Shown: positions 24,126-38,653, counted from the first letter of the stretch. The stretch: DNA of 64,000 bases from Pardosa pseudoannulata (GCA_032207245.1 CM063502.1:42745162-42809161), one strand, 5' to 3'. A program made the numbers and translations. Notes: a model not told the origin generated them from the letters alone.

Positions 24126-25154
24126 CTTAGAAATATGAAATTCACTGGAATTTCTAGTTGAAAATATAATTTGAAAATAGGAAGAGAAATTTATCCAATC
24201 TTCCTTTACATTTTATGAGATTAGACTAAAATATTTAAATATGAATGAATAAAGCATAATATCACTTGAATAAAGGTTTTAAAATCAAAATCCTAAACAC
24301 AGGAGGAAATAATATTGTTTGATAACTAGTAGTTGGATTTGAAATCTCATTTTATGATAATAAACAGCTGCATTCTTATCTCTCAGATGTATACCAAGTA
24401 TCTTTATGTCTGGAATTATATAAATTCATGCTTTGTACGTAGTATTTTATTTTGTTATAGCGACAACTATTTTACTAATATACTTTACTATTATACTATT
24501 ATATACTTTATTATGTGTGTATTGTATTAAGTATTATTATCTACATTATAAAATCATATTTTATAATAAAATGTTTCTTATTACACAGCTCCTAGTATAA
24601 GCTATTACACTGCTTATAATTATGTATTTCGTAGGGAAATTAGAAAATCGGTTTTGCTGCAAAGAGTCCATAATTTTCAAAGAGCCAAGAAAATTAGAAA
24701 ATAAATTAAAACTTTCTAATAAGATTGATACCTTCAGTTTTATTACTATACCTGACAAAAATAGTCTGTTTGATTAAGACACTGTGACTTTTTAAAATTT
24801 TACTGCATGTATGACCTCATTATAATACGTCTAAAATAATATTCTAATTAGAAAATTGTAGATAAATTTTCTTATCATTTGTGATTATAAACCACTGTGA
24901 CCATTAAAGTAGGATTATATTTCATCACTTGTAAACATGTTACATAAAACTCGTATTCACAAATACAGGTTAATAATCATTGTATGAAGTATATTTGTAA
25001 TCTAAAAGCTAGTCAAATTTAGTTATTTTGTGAGTTTACTTTTCTATCATTTCTTATATTTTATCATAATGTTTATTTAAACATTTAATTACAATAATAA
25101 TAACAATAAATAATTAAACACCTTACATAAATATGACTATTCTGCAGTTTTTAA
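24126..25154. other. AT-rich DNA, no gene identified
   Basis: Only short AT-driven frames on both strands (for example 24333-24530 and 24561-24758). No repeat or terminus is seen. Confidence 0.35.
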
Positions 25155-26147
25155 GTTACTCTTTTCCTACTTAATTTACCAGTATCTCTTCTAAAAGTTC
25201 AACAAAGGAAGATTTGAAAAGAATAAGCCTGATAAATTGACATAAGCCTAGGGTACACTACAGAAAGCCTGGATTAAACTAGACTTCTAGAACATATAGC
25301 TAAAATTTTCCTGGGTTGTGGGTTCGCTGGCTCCAGCCGGATCTGAGAACAGCCGTGTTTGTTAATGGTGACTGATGTTGATGCATGCAAATATATTCGT
25401 GGTTACTCTTTTAATACTTAATTTACTAGTATCTCTTCCAAAAGTTCAATAAAGGAAGATTTGAAAAGAATAAGCCTGATAAATTTACATAAGCCTAGGG
25501 TACGCTACAGAAAGCCTGGATTAAACTAGACTTCTAGAACATATAGCTAAAACTCTCCTGGGTTGTGGGTTCGCTGGCTCCAGCCGGATCTGAGATCCGC
25601 CGTGTTTGTTAATGATGACTGATGCTGATGAATGCAAATATATCCATGGTTACTCTTTTCCTATTTAAATTACTAGTATCTCTTCCAAAAGTTCAATAAA
25701 GGAAGATTTGAAAAGAATGAGTTTGATAAATTTACATAAGCCTAGGTACATTACAGAAAGCCTCGTATAAACTAGACTTCCAGAACATATAGCTAAAATT
25801 CTCCTGGGTTGTAGGTTGGGGTCTCCAGCCAGATCTGAGAACCACCGTGTTTGTTAATTGTGACTGATGTTGATGCATGCAAATATATTCGTGGTTACTC
25901 TTTTCCTACTTAATTTACTAGTATCTCTTCCAAAAGTTCCAAAATTTCCAAAAGTTCAATTGGAAAGAATAAGTCTGATAAATTTACATAAGCCTAGGGT
26001 AAATTACATAAAGCCTGGTTTAAATTAGACTTCCAGAACATATAGCTAAAATTCTCCTGGGTTGGGGGTTCAGGTTTCAGCCAGATCTGAGATCCACTGT
26101 GTTTATTAATGGTGACTGAAGCTGATGAATGCAAATATATTCGTGGT
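25155..26147. repeat. 247-bp tandem array, four units
   Basis: Units start GTTACTCTTTT at 25155, 25402, 25649 and 25894. Each carries TAGTATCTCTTCCAAAAGTT, ATAAGCCTAGG, CTAGACTTC.AGAACATATA, TTCTCCTGGGTTG, CTCCAGCC.GATCTGAGA and GTGTTTGTTAAT.GTGACTGA. The fourth unit has a short internal duplication of TTCCAAAA near 25930-25955. After it, GC-richer unique sequence begins. Confidence 0.9.
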
Positions 26148-28540
26148 TGCAATGTATTCCAAATTCTAAACCGATACCTCTGGGGGTGGTAGGCCAAGTC
26201 TGGAGCTCTTCTCATTGGTCCCTGCTTCTAAATTACGAGGAACCACTTGAGCGAAGTCATTCTTTCATCCTAGTGGTGTTCGTCAAAACGAAAGGTGCAC
26301 CCTCTTTGTCTAAACTCGTGTGGCCTCTGCCCACATGCTTGTCTTCCCCAAGTAGCATTAGTAGCAGCAGCAGCAACAACAGCAACAAAATTTTTCTAAA
26401 TAACTTATGTATTCAGGCGCATTATAATAATTTTGAAAAATATCACTCCTATTGGAAATTGCTTGATTTTCCTCACACTTTGAAAAGATCTTAGGTAGTC
26501 CTATTGTAAAAATTGTGAATCAATTTTATTGTAAAGATTGTAAAATCTTAATAAACCTGATTTCCCGATATGCCTACAATATATATCAATTTAAAATTCA
26601 TATCAAAGGTATAAAATAACAAAACCGATTCATTCTGACAGACTCTTCTCCCTCTTTTCCTCTTTTTAATTTCTTATTTTTAATTACTTTTAAACTAAAT
26701 TTCTATTTTTAAATTTCTATTAAATTTAATCTAAATATCTAACAACCAGATTTAATCATATTGTAAGATTTAAGCAGAGAAAAGGCTGCAAAACCTTTGA
26801 ATGAGCTATGTAGGTAACACCACAAGAAATTTATTTGAATGAAAAAAATAGGGATTTAAATCACGTAACCCAATTTATATTACTTACCTTATTCAACAAG
26901 CCATACTGCCAGATAACAATACAGGGTAATTTAAATGAGTCTTTACTGTATGTGAACGTTTGTATTTTTAATTAAATACTGGAAAGAATATAACTTCTTT
27001 AGCGTTGAAAGCGAAACTGAAATTGAAGTAAGAAAATTTATGTAGTGATTATTCATGCGTAAAGAGTAAATATAATTTAAACACATGTTTCGAGATTTTT
27101 ACGCTTCGTTTCAATAGTGTGGAACTAAAAACTGTTTGGGATGACTTCATAACACCATTTAGAGAAGTGTCTGCAAAGAGAACTAGCACCCAGTTGGACA
27201 GTTAATGATCTTGGTGCTAAAAATGTTTACAGAGGTATTGCGGTGCATTTTTAAAGAGGTAACTGACAAAAGTATGATTGCGATAACGGAAGATTAATAT
27301 TCCTAGCAAACCTGTTTATATTCTGTGTAATGTTTTCCTCATGTACTTTTGTGTGAACCACTAAAACGTCTTATTAAATTTTATTGTTCTTTATGCGTAT
27401 GTTTGATTAATGTACGTTTATAGGTTGTAAAACAAAACCAGCAAGAATCAAGCAAAAAATTCTCTGCAACAGAATCTTATTTGGAAAACTCCTGAGTACT
27501 CTTTTCTAGGGTATTCAGGTTTTCTACCGACCGTATACCTCTTTTATATATCTAGTAATTTATTTTGGTAAATTTTAGGTTTTATTAGGTACTAATGATG
27601 TACTTGCAGTAAGGAAGTTACCAAGGCGTAATTTGAAGAATTGTTCCTAGATTGGTTGGAAGAACTATGGTACACTTTTTGTTACACTAGGGCTAAATAG
27701 ACTACTACATATTATCTCCATACAAAACTCTGAAAAAATATTTTTTGGTGAAGAGTTAAGTAAAAAATTTTATCAATATAAGCTGAAGACTGTTGTTAAG
27801 TTTTGATTATGCCCATAAAACAAACACGCCAGCTGCTAAAAGTCTGAACAAAAATGTGTTATCAAACACAACTTTCTTAACAAGTGTAAAGCAAATCTTA
27901 ATCATAATTCTTTATTTAATAGTCAAACACTCGGCAGATATCGACAACACCATGCTCATATAAAAATTATAATATACGCACTACTAAATATATTAGGAAC
28001 TTAGTGTTAGCCTTCATTTCCTTAGAGGGTTACTTACGTAAAAACGTGTACAAAATCTTGTATATGCAGATGTCATAAGCTCCGTTATAATAACAGGGAA
28101 TCTCAGACTTAGTAAATGCTGTATTAAATATTTTATATCGTACTTTGTACAGTAATAATCATGGTGATATTTAAAGTATGAATTAAAATTAAAATGATAA
28201 AGTTAGAATGGTGTTTCATCAAGATTAAAAAACATTGATGGTCAAAATTAAATCCTTGAAATGACTTATTCCACCAGTGACTACTTCCACCAGTTTAACG
28301 GTGGAACGGTTATATTTGTTGAGGGACAAACAGGTGTAAGAAAAGTATTTCAAAATTATAATAAACACAAATCCCAAAATGATGAAATAGATTTTAATGG
28401 AAAGATGACCAAATTTAAATCCATACTCAGATGAGAAAAAAAGGTAAATGTTTCGATTAAAACAAACCTATAAAAGCAGTTTAGTTTTAATGGTACATTC
28501 TTCAGGAAATATTATTTTTTAGTCAAGTATAAGAAATTAC
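26148..28540. other. Unassigned sequence, GC-richer at its start
   Basis: 26148-26400 is less AT-rich and holds a CAG/CAA trinucleotide run (about 26360-26390), which makes the serine/asparagine run in the 121-codon frame 26129-26494. That frame starts inside the 247-bp repeat and has no recognisable domain, so I do not call it. The rest is AT-rich with no identified feature. Confidence 0.35.
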
Positions 28541-28600
28541 AGCCAAACAAAAAATTTAAATAATGTTTAAATAAAATTTTGTCATAAGATGTATATTAAA

Positions 28601-29427
28601 CTAGCATATACCCCATCATATGACAGTATTAGTAAAATTTTTAATTTTACAGAATTGTAAAGCACCCTATGAGGCAGGTAAAAAATGGCTTGTTTTTTGG
28701 CTGAGAATTATCTGTTACACGCTCAATAATTTGTTTATCTTCCCATTCCTTTAAAGTCTCCCGATACTGAGTATGCAGTTTAGAATCACGTTGAATTTAT
28801 TTAGAAAGATAATTCAAAGTTTTCTTAGCTACGTCGAAATTATCGTTAAGTTCTTCCCAATTTTTTTGCCACAGTAATTAATGGAAGTAAAGGAATGAAA
28901 CTATCATTTCCACTACACCCTGGAGGTAGATAGAATTTGTTGTTAATACTGGTGATAAAATTTTCATTGCAACAAAAATAATCGATGATTAAATTTAAAA
29001 TTATCACATATGTACCTAATCTATTATTTAAGCCAAATATAAAAGAAAATTATTTACATAATATCTAAGTTCAGTGATAAAACGTATGAAAATAATGCAG
29101 ACGATATTTAAATAATTTAAAATAAGAAATGATTAAATGAGATGGTTAAAGGAATGGCGTCATAATGCTAGGGAAAAAAATGTTATTTTTACCTATTTAT
29201 TATGTGACAAATTGATAAATTTAATCGTTTGCTCTTAACTGGGGAAAATAGGACTTGAAATAATGGCATTAAAAGCTAGAAAAGGGGGGAAAGGGGTGGA
29301 TTTCAAACGGTGCTAACTCTAACTCATCAAGAATCCAATATGGATGCTTCTATCAATTCCAGGTCCAATCGCTTCATAAATTCGAGGACGGACGCACAGA
29401 TAACTTAGGCTATTATTATACAGGGGA
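28601..29427 (-). mobile_element. Non-autonomous Helitron copy E
   Basis: Full-length copy of 827 bp. On the minus strand it runs from TCCCCTGTATAATAATAGCC to a worn hairpin and ...GGTATATGCTAG. Its 5' TC at 29427 abuts the CTAG of copy F at 29428 with no base between them. The 60 bp to its left match those beside copy D. Confidence 0.9.
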
Positions 29428-30254
29428 CTAGTATTTAGCCTGTCATATGACGGGATCAGTAAAATTTTTAATTTTCCAGAATTGTAATGTACCCTATGAG
29501 GCAGGTAAAAAAATGGTTTGTTTTTTGGCTGAGAATTATCTGGTACACACTCAATAATTTGTTTATCTTCATACTCCTCTAAAGTCTCCCGATACTGTGA
29601 ATGCAATTTAGAATCACGTTGAATTCATTTAGAAAGATAATTCAAAGTTTCTTTTAGCTAAGTCTAAATTATCGTTAAGTTCTTCCCAATTTTTTCCCCA
29701 CAGTAATTAATGAATGTAAAGGAATGAAACTATCCTTTTCACTACACCCTGGTGGTAGATACAATTTGTTGTTATTACCAGTGATGAAGTTTTCATTGCA
29801 ACAAAAAATAATCGATGATTAAATTTAAACTTATCACATATGTACCTAATCTATTATTTAAGCCAAATATAAAAGAAAATTATTGGCGTAATAACTAAGT
29901 TCAGGGATAAAACGTATAAAAACAATGCAGACGATATTTAGATAATTTAAAATAAGAAATTATTAAATGAGATGGCTAAAGGAATGGCTTCATAATGCTA
30001 GAAAAAATGTTATTTTTTACCTATTTATTATGTGATAAATTGATAAATTTCATCACCTACTCCTAAACGGGGTAAATAGGGCTTGAAATAATGGCATTTA
30101 AGGCTAGAAAAATGGGGAAGGGGTGGATTTCGGAAGTTGCTAACCGTAACTCAACAAAAATCCAATATGGATGCTTCTATCCATTCCAGGTCCAACCGCT
30201 TCATAAATTCGAGGACAGAGGGACAGATAACTTAGGCTATTATTATATAGGGGA
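29428..30254 (-). mobile_element. Non-autonomous Helitron copy F
   Basis: Full-length copy of 827 bp. On the minus strand it starts TCCCCTATATAATAATAGCC and ends with hairpin CCCGTCATATGACAGG and CTAAATACTAG. It is directly fused to copy E in the same orientation. The BEL/Pao-like frame at 29319-29606 starts here, and its last codons cross into copy E. Confidence 0.9.
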
Positions 30255-31680
30255 TGCGGGCACAAACAAAATATCTACTCAAACCCCAGATTAGAAAAAC
30301 GTAATATTGAAAAAAAAAACTTTATTTAATTCCAGTTATAACACTTTATCCTTTAAATATTTATTGGGCCTTAAATCAGTTTCGAAATTTATTTTTCTTG
30401 ATCTTAACCTGCTAGCAATTCATATTTTATATTACTTACTACTAACCCGCGATGAGTACTTTATTTACAAAATTATTTACCATAAGATTATTCTTTTAAT
30501 TTTGTTCATTTTTTTAGGAAGGAAAAGATTAATTCTGGATTTCCTCAGGGTAAAAGATTTATGCTGTAATAATACTTATGAATTCTGAATATAAAGCTTG
30601 TGTAATTCAATGACTTGTGAAAACACAAACAAAAAAGTTTTGAAAGTCTTAAAAGTTTTGAAATTCATTTTGAAATAAACTTCGAGAGGGAAATTACGAA
30701 ATTCAGATTCATGTCTTCACTTTCTCTTCATAAAATTAGATTATGTTCAAAATGGATTGGAGAATAGTTTTTATGGATAAAAAGTTAGAGAATGGAGTTG
30801 ATATATGGATGGACAAACAAACTAATAAAGAGACTAAGAGAGGGAAAGGAAGTGGAGTAAACATTTTTTCTTCATTGATTTCAGTTTTATAGGAATTTTT
30901 CAGGAAATTATAGACAATCCTGAAATTTGAAATCCTTTTTATTTAAAACTCAAACAATCAACGTAAGGAAATTTTTTAAAATTTTATTTATTAAAGGTAT
31001 AAGTTTAACAAACTTTAGATTTAAAATATTTCAAACTATTTATTTATAAAAATTAAAACTTAACAGTTAAGATTTATTCTAAAAGTATGAAGCGAAGATT
31101 TGAGATTTTTATCTATGCTACTAACAGCCTAATATAGATTATAAAAAGGATAATAGGAAATGTTAAAAAGAATTCTCTTAAATTTGCAATATAAATGTTA
31201 GAAATTATCAAACAGAAAAAGCTACATGAAAATAAAACTTTATCCTTATCGATGATGCAATATTTTATGCTTAAAAATATTATAGCATTTAATTCAACAG
31301 AAAACAAACTTTCGTACCTATTCTAGTTGATAGATGGCGATAGCTATCCAAGTTGCATACAGGTGCACGAAGGAGGTTGACGATGAAAAAAACGTGCTCT
31401 TTTACAAGCAACATTTCTAGCTGAGTTTAACTCTTTTTTGGAAAAATATTACGAAAAACGCCGTGAACGATTTAATTAACTTAATTAACATCATGCACTA
31501 TTCTCCGATGTAAATAAAATACCTCGTGTGTCATAAAAAAGAAAATATTAAACACAAACTACATAACTCTATATGTAATAAATTTTAAAATAACATTAGA
31601 TTTTAGAAATTGGATAAAAGGAGAGAAAATAACAAATCGTTATCTTTTACACTACATTAACAATAACAAGCCACAGCAGT
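30255..31680. other. AT-rich DNA, no gene identified
   Basis: A hydrophobic 93-codon plus frame (30307-30588) is driven by AT-rich codons and has no motif I recognise. Nothing else is seen. Confidence 0.35.
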
Positions 31681-31682
31681 GA

Positions 31683-31684
31683 TA

Positions 31685-31762
<78 letters not shown>
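31683..31762. repeat. (TA)n microsatellite
   Basis: About 80 bp of nearly pure TA dinucleotide, joined to one end of the dispersed repeat that follows. Confidence 0.95.
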
Positions 31763-31763
<1 letters not shown>

Positions 31764-31768
<5 letters not shown>

Positions 31769-32300
31769 CAAAATTATTTCACTTTAAGATTTCCTTAAAA
31801 ATCTATTCTCTCCCATTCTAATTCCTTAAAATCTTTTTCTAGCTCCAAAATATCTTAATCAAAGGAGTGTCCTCGACTTAAAATTCTTTCAATACATTTC
31901 CCAAAGCTTTCTGTCTAATAGATGTAAATTTTCTGTCCATTCAACACGTTTTCCAGCTGTCGCCGGCAAATGGCTCGGCTTTTCTCCTGATCTTAACAGT
32001 TAAATTCGCTGACTAAGTTTCTTGTCCCTTGGGAAAATTCTATCTGTCTTCGCTCTTGGGTACACCTCTGTTCGAGCAAACTGATTTTTGTGTCTTTCTC
32101 TTGTCTGCCGCTGACTAGTGAAGATGTCCTTTTCTAGCAGCTTTTAATTAGACTTGGACTTGTGTGCCGTTCTCTTCAAAGTGGCTAGACTGCAGTTTAC
32201 TTAAATAATGTAGTTGCTGAAAGTTCTCCTTTTAAAGAGCCCGGGCAAGTAAAAATAATAGGGTCTATAATTTCAAATGTGTCCAGCAGTTGTATAATTT
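31764..32300 (-). repeat. Dispersed repeat, copy 1
   Basis: Read on the minus strand, it matches 46600-47095 over about 500 bp: CCTATTATTTTTACTTGCC, TGAAGAGAACGG, GAACAGAGGTG.ACCCAAGAG, GCGAAGACAGA.AGAATTTTC and GACAGAAAATTTACATCTAT. It is bounded by TA microsatellites on both sides. The conserved core is less AT-rich than its surroundings and has short frames, but none gives a recognisable protein. It may be part of a retrotransposon. Confidence 0.75.
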
Positions 32301-32304
32301 CTAG

Positions 32305-34000
<1,696 letters not shown>

Positions 34001-34004
34001 TTAC

Positions 34005-34783
34005 CCCCTTCCATGTTTTGCCCGTACGCCGTACGGGCACAGCTTTCGGGCCTTTACTGATTTGCCCGTACGGCATACGGGCAATCTGATTTCTATTTCG
34101 CTTGTACTGTTTCGGCTGTGTTTTTTCCAATTTTAGTAACAAATTATTCGTATAGATGTCCAGTAAATGATAGTTTTACAGTTTATTGTATTTTCTACTC
34201 TGATTGGTTCAAAAGCGCGGGTTTTGTATCAGAAGACAAATTGTTATCTTTCAGTGTATAGATTTCTGGTTATATTTTACTAACCGCCTGTTAATTTTAT
34301 TGAAGTAAAAGTTGAATAATATATTTTTACTTTTAAATAATGGATAATTCAGAGCGTATGGAGCTAATTTCTTGTGATTCGAACTGTGACTCGGAATCAG
34401 AAGCTGAATTATCTGTAAATGATAGTAGCGAAAGTTTACTAGATGACCTGGATAGTAGTGACTCTGATAGTAGTACAGATGGAATCAGTCAAGAAAGACA
34501 ATTTTTTGAAATTAATTGTGATAATCCTTCGTATCAGCCTCCTAGATTTGCTTTCACTGGAATTCCAAAAATTAACTTGGATATTGATGAGACTATAGGT
34601 AAACTTCAGTTCTATGAGGCTTTCACAGAAAGATAAAAGTTGTAATAAATGCTTAAAAATATTAGAAATGTTAATTTTAATAACATATCTTTACTTAAAA
34701 ATGTAAAATGAGCAAAAAAATGCAATAAAAAAATATGACCATTTTTTGACCGAATTCTGGAAAAAAATTAAGCTGTCAAAGGG
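34005..34783 (+). mobile_element. piggyBac-like element P2, internally deleted
   Basis: The right end ...GTCAAAGGG is followed by TTAA (34784-34787). The proposed left end CCCCTTCCATG follows TTAC (34001-34004), a presumed mutated TTAA. Two subterminal palindromes lie 44 bp apart just inside the left end: GCCCGTACG-c-CGTACGGGC (34020-34038) and TTGCCCGTA-cggca-TACGGGCAA (34062-34084). An N-terminal transposase relic lies between. The left edge is the less certain one. Confidence 0.7.
34340..34636 (+). pseudogene. piggyBac-type transposase, N-terminal relic
   Basis: This 98-codon frame has the N-terminal layout of piggyBac transposases. An acidic, serine-rich leader (residues 1-50, with SCDSNCDSESEAELS and DDLDSSDSDSSTD) is followed at about 66-95 by PPRFAFTGIPKINLDIDETI and FYEAF, which resembles the conserved F(T/S)G.PGI..D...P...F..F block that opens the catalytic region. 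It stops there: the DDD core and C-terminal zinc domain are gone, and the element's right end follows within 150 bp. The ATG at 34340 is in good position and the frame is intact, so a short peptide could be made, but it cannot transpose. Confidence 0.7.
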
Positions 34784-34787
34784 TTAA

Positions 34788-35903
34788 TCGTATTTTTTTG
34801 TTGTTGGGCTAACATCAACCCCAAATCCGTAGTTATCTTAAGTTTACTTTTTCTTTTTTTTCAACTTCTTCTGTGAATCACTAATGCTTGATGTTCAGTT
34901 ACGAACTATATTTATTTGTTTTATATTCAGTTTGCTTTATTTTTATAAATAAAATTGTACAGTTGTGACTTTTAATTTTTTGCTTCTTTCTACATGTGCA
35001 CAATGGCGTTTGTAAGGCGTTTAAATTTGCCGCCACGACATATGTGCATAATGAGAGAATTGTGATTTGGCTCTTTCATACTAGCATCTATTTCGTGAGA
35101 ACTCTCGGCCCTAAGGTATTAAAGGGATTAGAAGGCGTTTACGCCTAAAGCTAAAAACAAATTTTATACTTTACACATCAGCTGTTAGTTTCCAAGTTGT
35201 TCTCTTCACAAGTTACAGGTTCACTTACATACAGTTGTCTGAAAGTTTGAGAATCCCATCGGAAAGAAACATCTAATAAATCGAGACTACACGTACCAGT
35301 GCAATAATTATTTTTCTTCTAAGATTTAAACTTGAAATTGTTGTTCATTAAAATATATAAATGTTCTAAAACTTAATACCATTATTCTTACTATCATATT
35401 TAAGACGTTGGTTAGTTTTCATCTTTAGTGTTATGAGCAAAAAATTAACATATGTAAAGTTCGTGTGCCTATAAGATATAACAAGGTAATCAGTTACTTT
35501 AAAAAATAAGTTAAAATTAATGTTAACTTTTACCATTTTTTTTATTTTGCATTGTAGTAACACTACATTTTAAAAGTTAAAAAAAATTTAACTGTTGGCA
35601 GGGGATTCAACTTCGTTAGGTCCTATGAAGGTAGTTAAAACATTTCTTTGTTAAGTTAAACTTTCCTATCTTTACGGAGAAATATAATTTTTTTATTAAG
35701 AAAAATATATTCGACATAAATGAAAAATTTTTCATTTAATATATGAGGTGTTTTTATTTTTTTCTATTCATTCCGTTTCTTAACTTTATTAAAACAAAAC
35801 TTTATTTTTCGGAAAAACATGAGAACAATTAATTTAACTTTAACGATTAATTTATAAAGTATTTATACCAATTTCAATTCAAAAACATAACCAATATTAC
35901 ATA
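34788..35903. other. AT-rich DNA, no gene identified
   Basis: 34980-35130 is slightly more complex, with GTGAGAACTCTC and a GGTATTAAAGGG stretch that may be another worn TTAA element end. Nothing firm. Confidence 0.3.
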
Positions 35904-35907
35904 TTAA

Positions 35908-36708
35908 CCCCTCAATGCACAGTTTTTTTTTAAAACGCCAGCCAAAAAAAAATCAAATTTTGTAATGTAAAAAACATAATTTAGAACGTTCTCTTGCCAA
36001 GAAAATTACAAAAACACAAAAATAATCAAAATTTGAGTATATTGGATATTTATACAATTGGTATAATTTCTAATTTTTAGAATATTATTATTATTGTTAC
36101 TATAGTATTATAGTATTATAGTATCATAGTATTATTATTATTATTATTATTATAGTATATTGTTAAATTGGTAGGCAATCTACCAATTGACAGTATGATG
36201 TGTCATCCCTTGATACGTAGGTATCAAATATGAAACTCTTATGTTTCATATCTCAAGAATAAATTATATAAAGTAAAGCCTCGAGTTAAGGATGTCTTTA
36301 CAACCAGAGCTTAGTAATAAAATTGTTAACAATTATATTTTATTTTACATTATATTTTAGTAAAATATATATTGAAAAGTGAGCGAATCAGAATCTGAAT
36401 ACGAATATGAATAAGCTGTCGGAAAGCGGTTCACAAGGAAGAGATAAGTTGTAAGGGATAAGTAGAAAAAAATATATTTTATACTTGAATAAGTAAGTGT
36501 TATAGCTTACAATCCGATGTAAATGATAAATATTAATAAAACGATTGTTTTTTTTTTTACTTTCACGTTATGATTTTCAATTCTCGATTGCATTCGAGTG
36601 TGAAAAATTATAGCAACATAAAGTACAAAGCAGCTCGAATTATCTCGAGTGTGCACAGTTTGTCTAGTTTAGCGCACTCTAATTAACTCGAGCGTGCACG
36701 ATAAGGGG
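35908..36708. mobile_element. piggyBac-like MITE P3
   Basis: Flanked by TTAA at 35904-35907 and 36709-36712. The ends are CCCCTCAATGCAC and, inverted, CCCCTTATCGTGCAC, which are imperfect terminal inverted repeats. Near the right end, two short palindromes, CTCGA-loop-TCGAG, lie at 36583-36598 and 36634-36649, a layout like P1 and P2. The interior is AT-rich with no transposase relic I can recognise. Confidence 0.75.
36080..36157. repeat. ATT / TAGTATTA simple repeat
   Basis: Runs of ATT with an interposed TATAGTATTATAGTATTA stretch, inside element P3. Confidence 0.85.
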
Positions 36709-36712
36709 TTAA

Positions 36713-38653
36713 TAGTATATCTTATAAAGTTTATCACGATGTATATTTGCTTTCTTATTATATAAGATTCCTCAATAAGAATATTAAACCTTAAGTCGTA
36801 GACGGAAAGAAGAATTCGAGCTGCAAAATATATCAAATCAATTCCTTCATACCATTTTTTAAAATAAGAAATTAAGGATGCATTCAATTTAGTTTAATGG
36901 CCTCATTCTGATAAATTTTCAAACTCTGACTACATTGTAGTTTTTTGTTGATTCTTGTTTTAATAGATTATCTTATAAAACTTTGTTTTTTATCCAATTA
37001 AGCTTATTGGTAGCCGAATTGGCAGCATCAATGGCTGATCATAATTATGCATCAAGCCCAGCTATTAACTATAAACTAAATTATAGATTTTCTAAGAAAG
37101 AATCTGCCTTGAAAATTCTAAAGTCTGCCAATATATTTTACACATTTCAATTATTTATTATATTTTGGTTTGTTCTAAAAATCAAAATTAATTTTGGAAA
37201 TCCAATATCCCTTAGTTCAAGTCATGCACAAAGGAAAATATTAGTGACACCTATTAATTATAGTCAGAATGTAATTATTATATATACGTATGTATGTATA
37301 TATTCAAAAATGCACTCAAACATACATATACATGACAGCAAATAGAGATACGTATACATATACACACATCTTTATTTTTCCAATTTATTTTATGTTAGGC
37401 ATAACTGTCTAGTTATTTGCCATTTGAGTTTAAAATTTTAAAATTGCACAAAGATAAATATGCCTTAAAAGTAATTCAAATAGTTAAGTAATCTTTACGT
37501 ATTTGAATTGAAAAAAAAAGAATATTATTTTCAGTTACACTTATCCGTTAACATTAATTAAAATAATTTGCTAATGATAAATGAAGAATGACATTTCTGT
37601 CATTCTTTATTTATACATTTTAAAATATATATATTTTTCGATTTTTTCTTTCTTTTGACGAAGTCTAAATAATTATCTTATTCAGCAATATTATCTCGTT
37701 TTACTTTCTTTGGTTTTAAAATTATGAAACGAATATTTAATACTTAATAATCAGAGTAAAGGTGATCTTTGAATTTTCTTTTTAAGAGAAATTTATTTTC
37801 TTACTTTATGCGAAATAAATTATGACCATTTTGCAGATTCATGAGTAGCAGTTGATTTTTATTTTGTTAAATGGAAATAAGAAACTGAAATAAATTTACG
37901 TTAATAGATAATTCAAAAGAAAGAAATTCGGCTTGATTTTGAACGTAAAAGCAGAATTATAGCATTTTTTAAAATCAGCTTTTTAAGTTAGAAGACGTTT
38001 GAAGTAGATTTTATAGAATAATAATTTAGATTTATGACACTTTTTAGACATATACATTAAAGTAGAAGTAAATTAATCACATTACAATTTATCTTAAAAT
38101 AAGAGATGTATGTTGAAAAATTCATTTCCATGAAGATTTAATTAATTTCTAAAAAGTTCTTTGAGAGTTAATTCTTTATAGATTCATACAAAATGTTTAC
38201 CAAATACTCCCATTATACATTAAAATTAAACAGTACATCCGTTTCATATTTAGACATCATTTAGATTTTTGAAACTCGATTTAAATTTAGAAAAGTTCAA
38301 ATATTTTCCGAAAATTCAGCTTACAAATTTAAAATTTTTCTATAATTTAATCATTCAATCGATCAACAAAATAAAATGTTACAACGTTAAAAAGATAATA
38401 AGTAATAATATGGTAAAATAAAAAAGGACAATTATTAATTAGCAAGGGATATTTTAAAAATTATTGAATTAATTAAATAATGTTTTATCAGACATAAAAT
38501 TTTTGACTTAGATTACTGTCTTTTATTACTTTTTATCACTTAAATATTTCACTTTTTCATGTTATTCTGCATCAACTTATACTAGAGGGGCCCAAAAATC
38601 GTACAACTGCTCATCATGTAATTTTAATACGAGGTTGAGCCGCTAGAGTGATA
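36713..38653. other. AT-rich DNA with one hairpin
   Basis: The 120-codon plus frame 36983-37345 has a hydrophobic start but no domain I recognise. A hairpin lies at 37577-37614 (listed separately). The rest is AT-rich with nothing supported. Confidence 0.35.
37577..37614. repeat. Short inverted repeat (hairpin)
   Basis: Arms ATAAATGAAGAATGACA and TGTCATTCTTTATTTAT pair over 17 bp with one mismatch around a TTTC loop. Function unknown. Confidence 0.85.

Noticed and set aside
26129..26494. 121-codon plus frame with a Ser/Asn run
   Set aside because: It starts in the 247-bp tandem repeat, an overlapping minus frame is equally open, and the Ser/Asn run is a CAG/CAA microsatellite.
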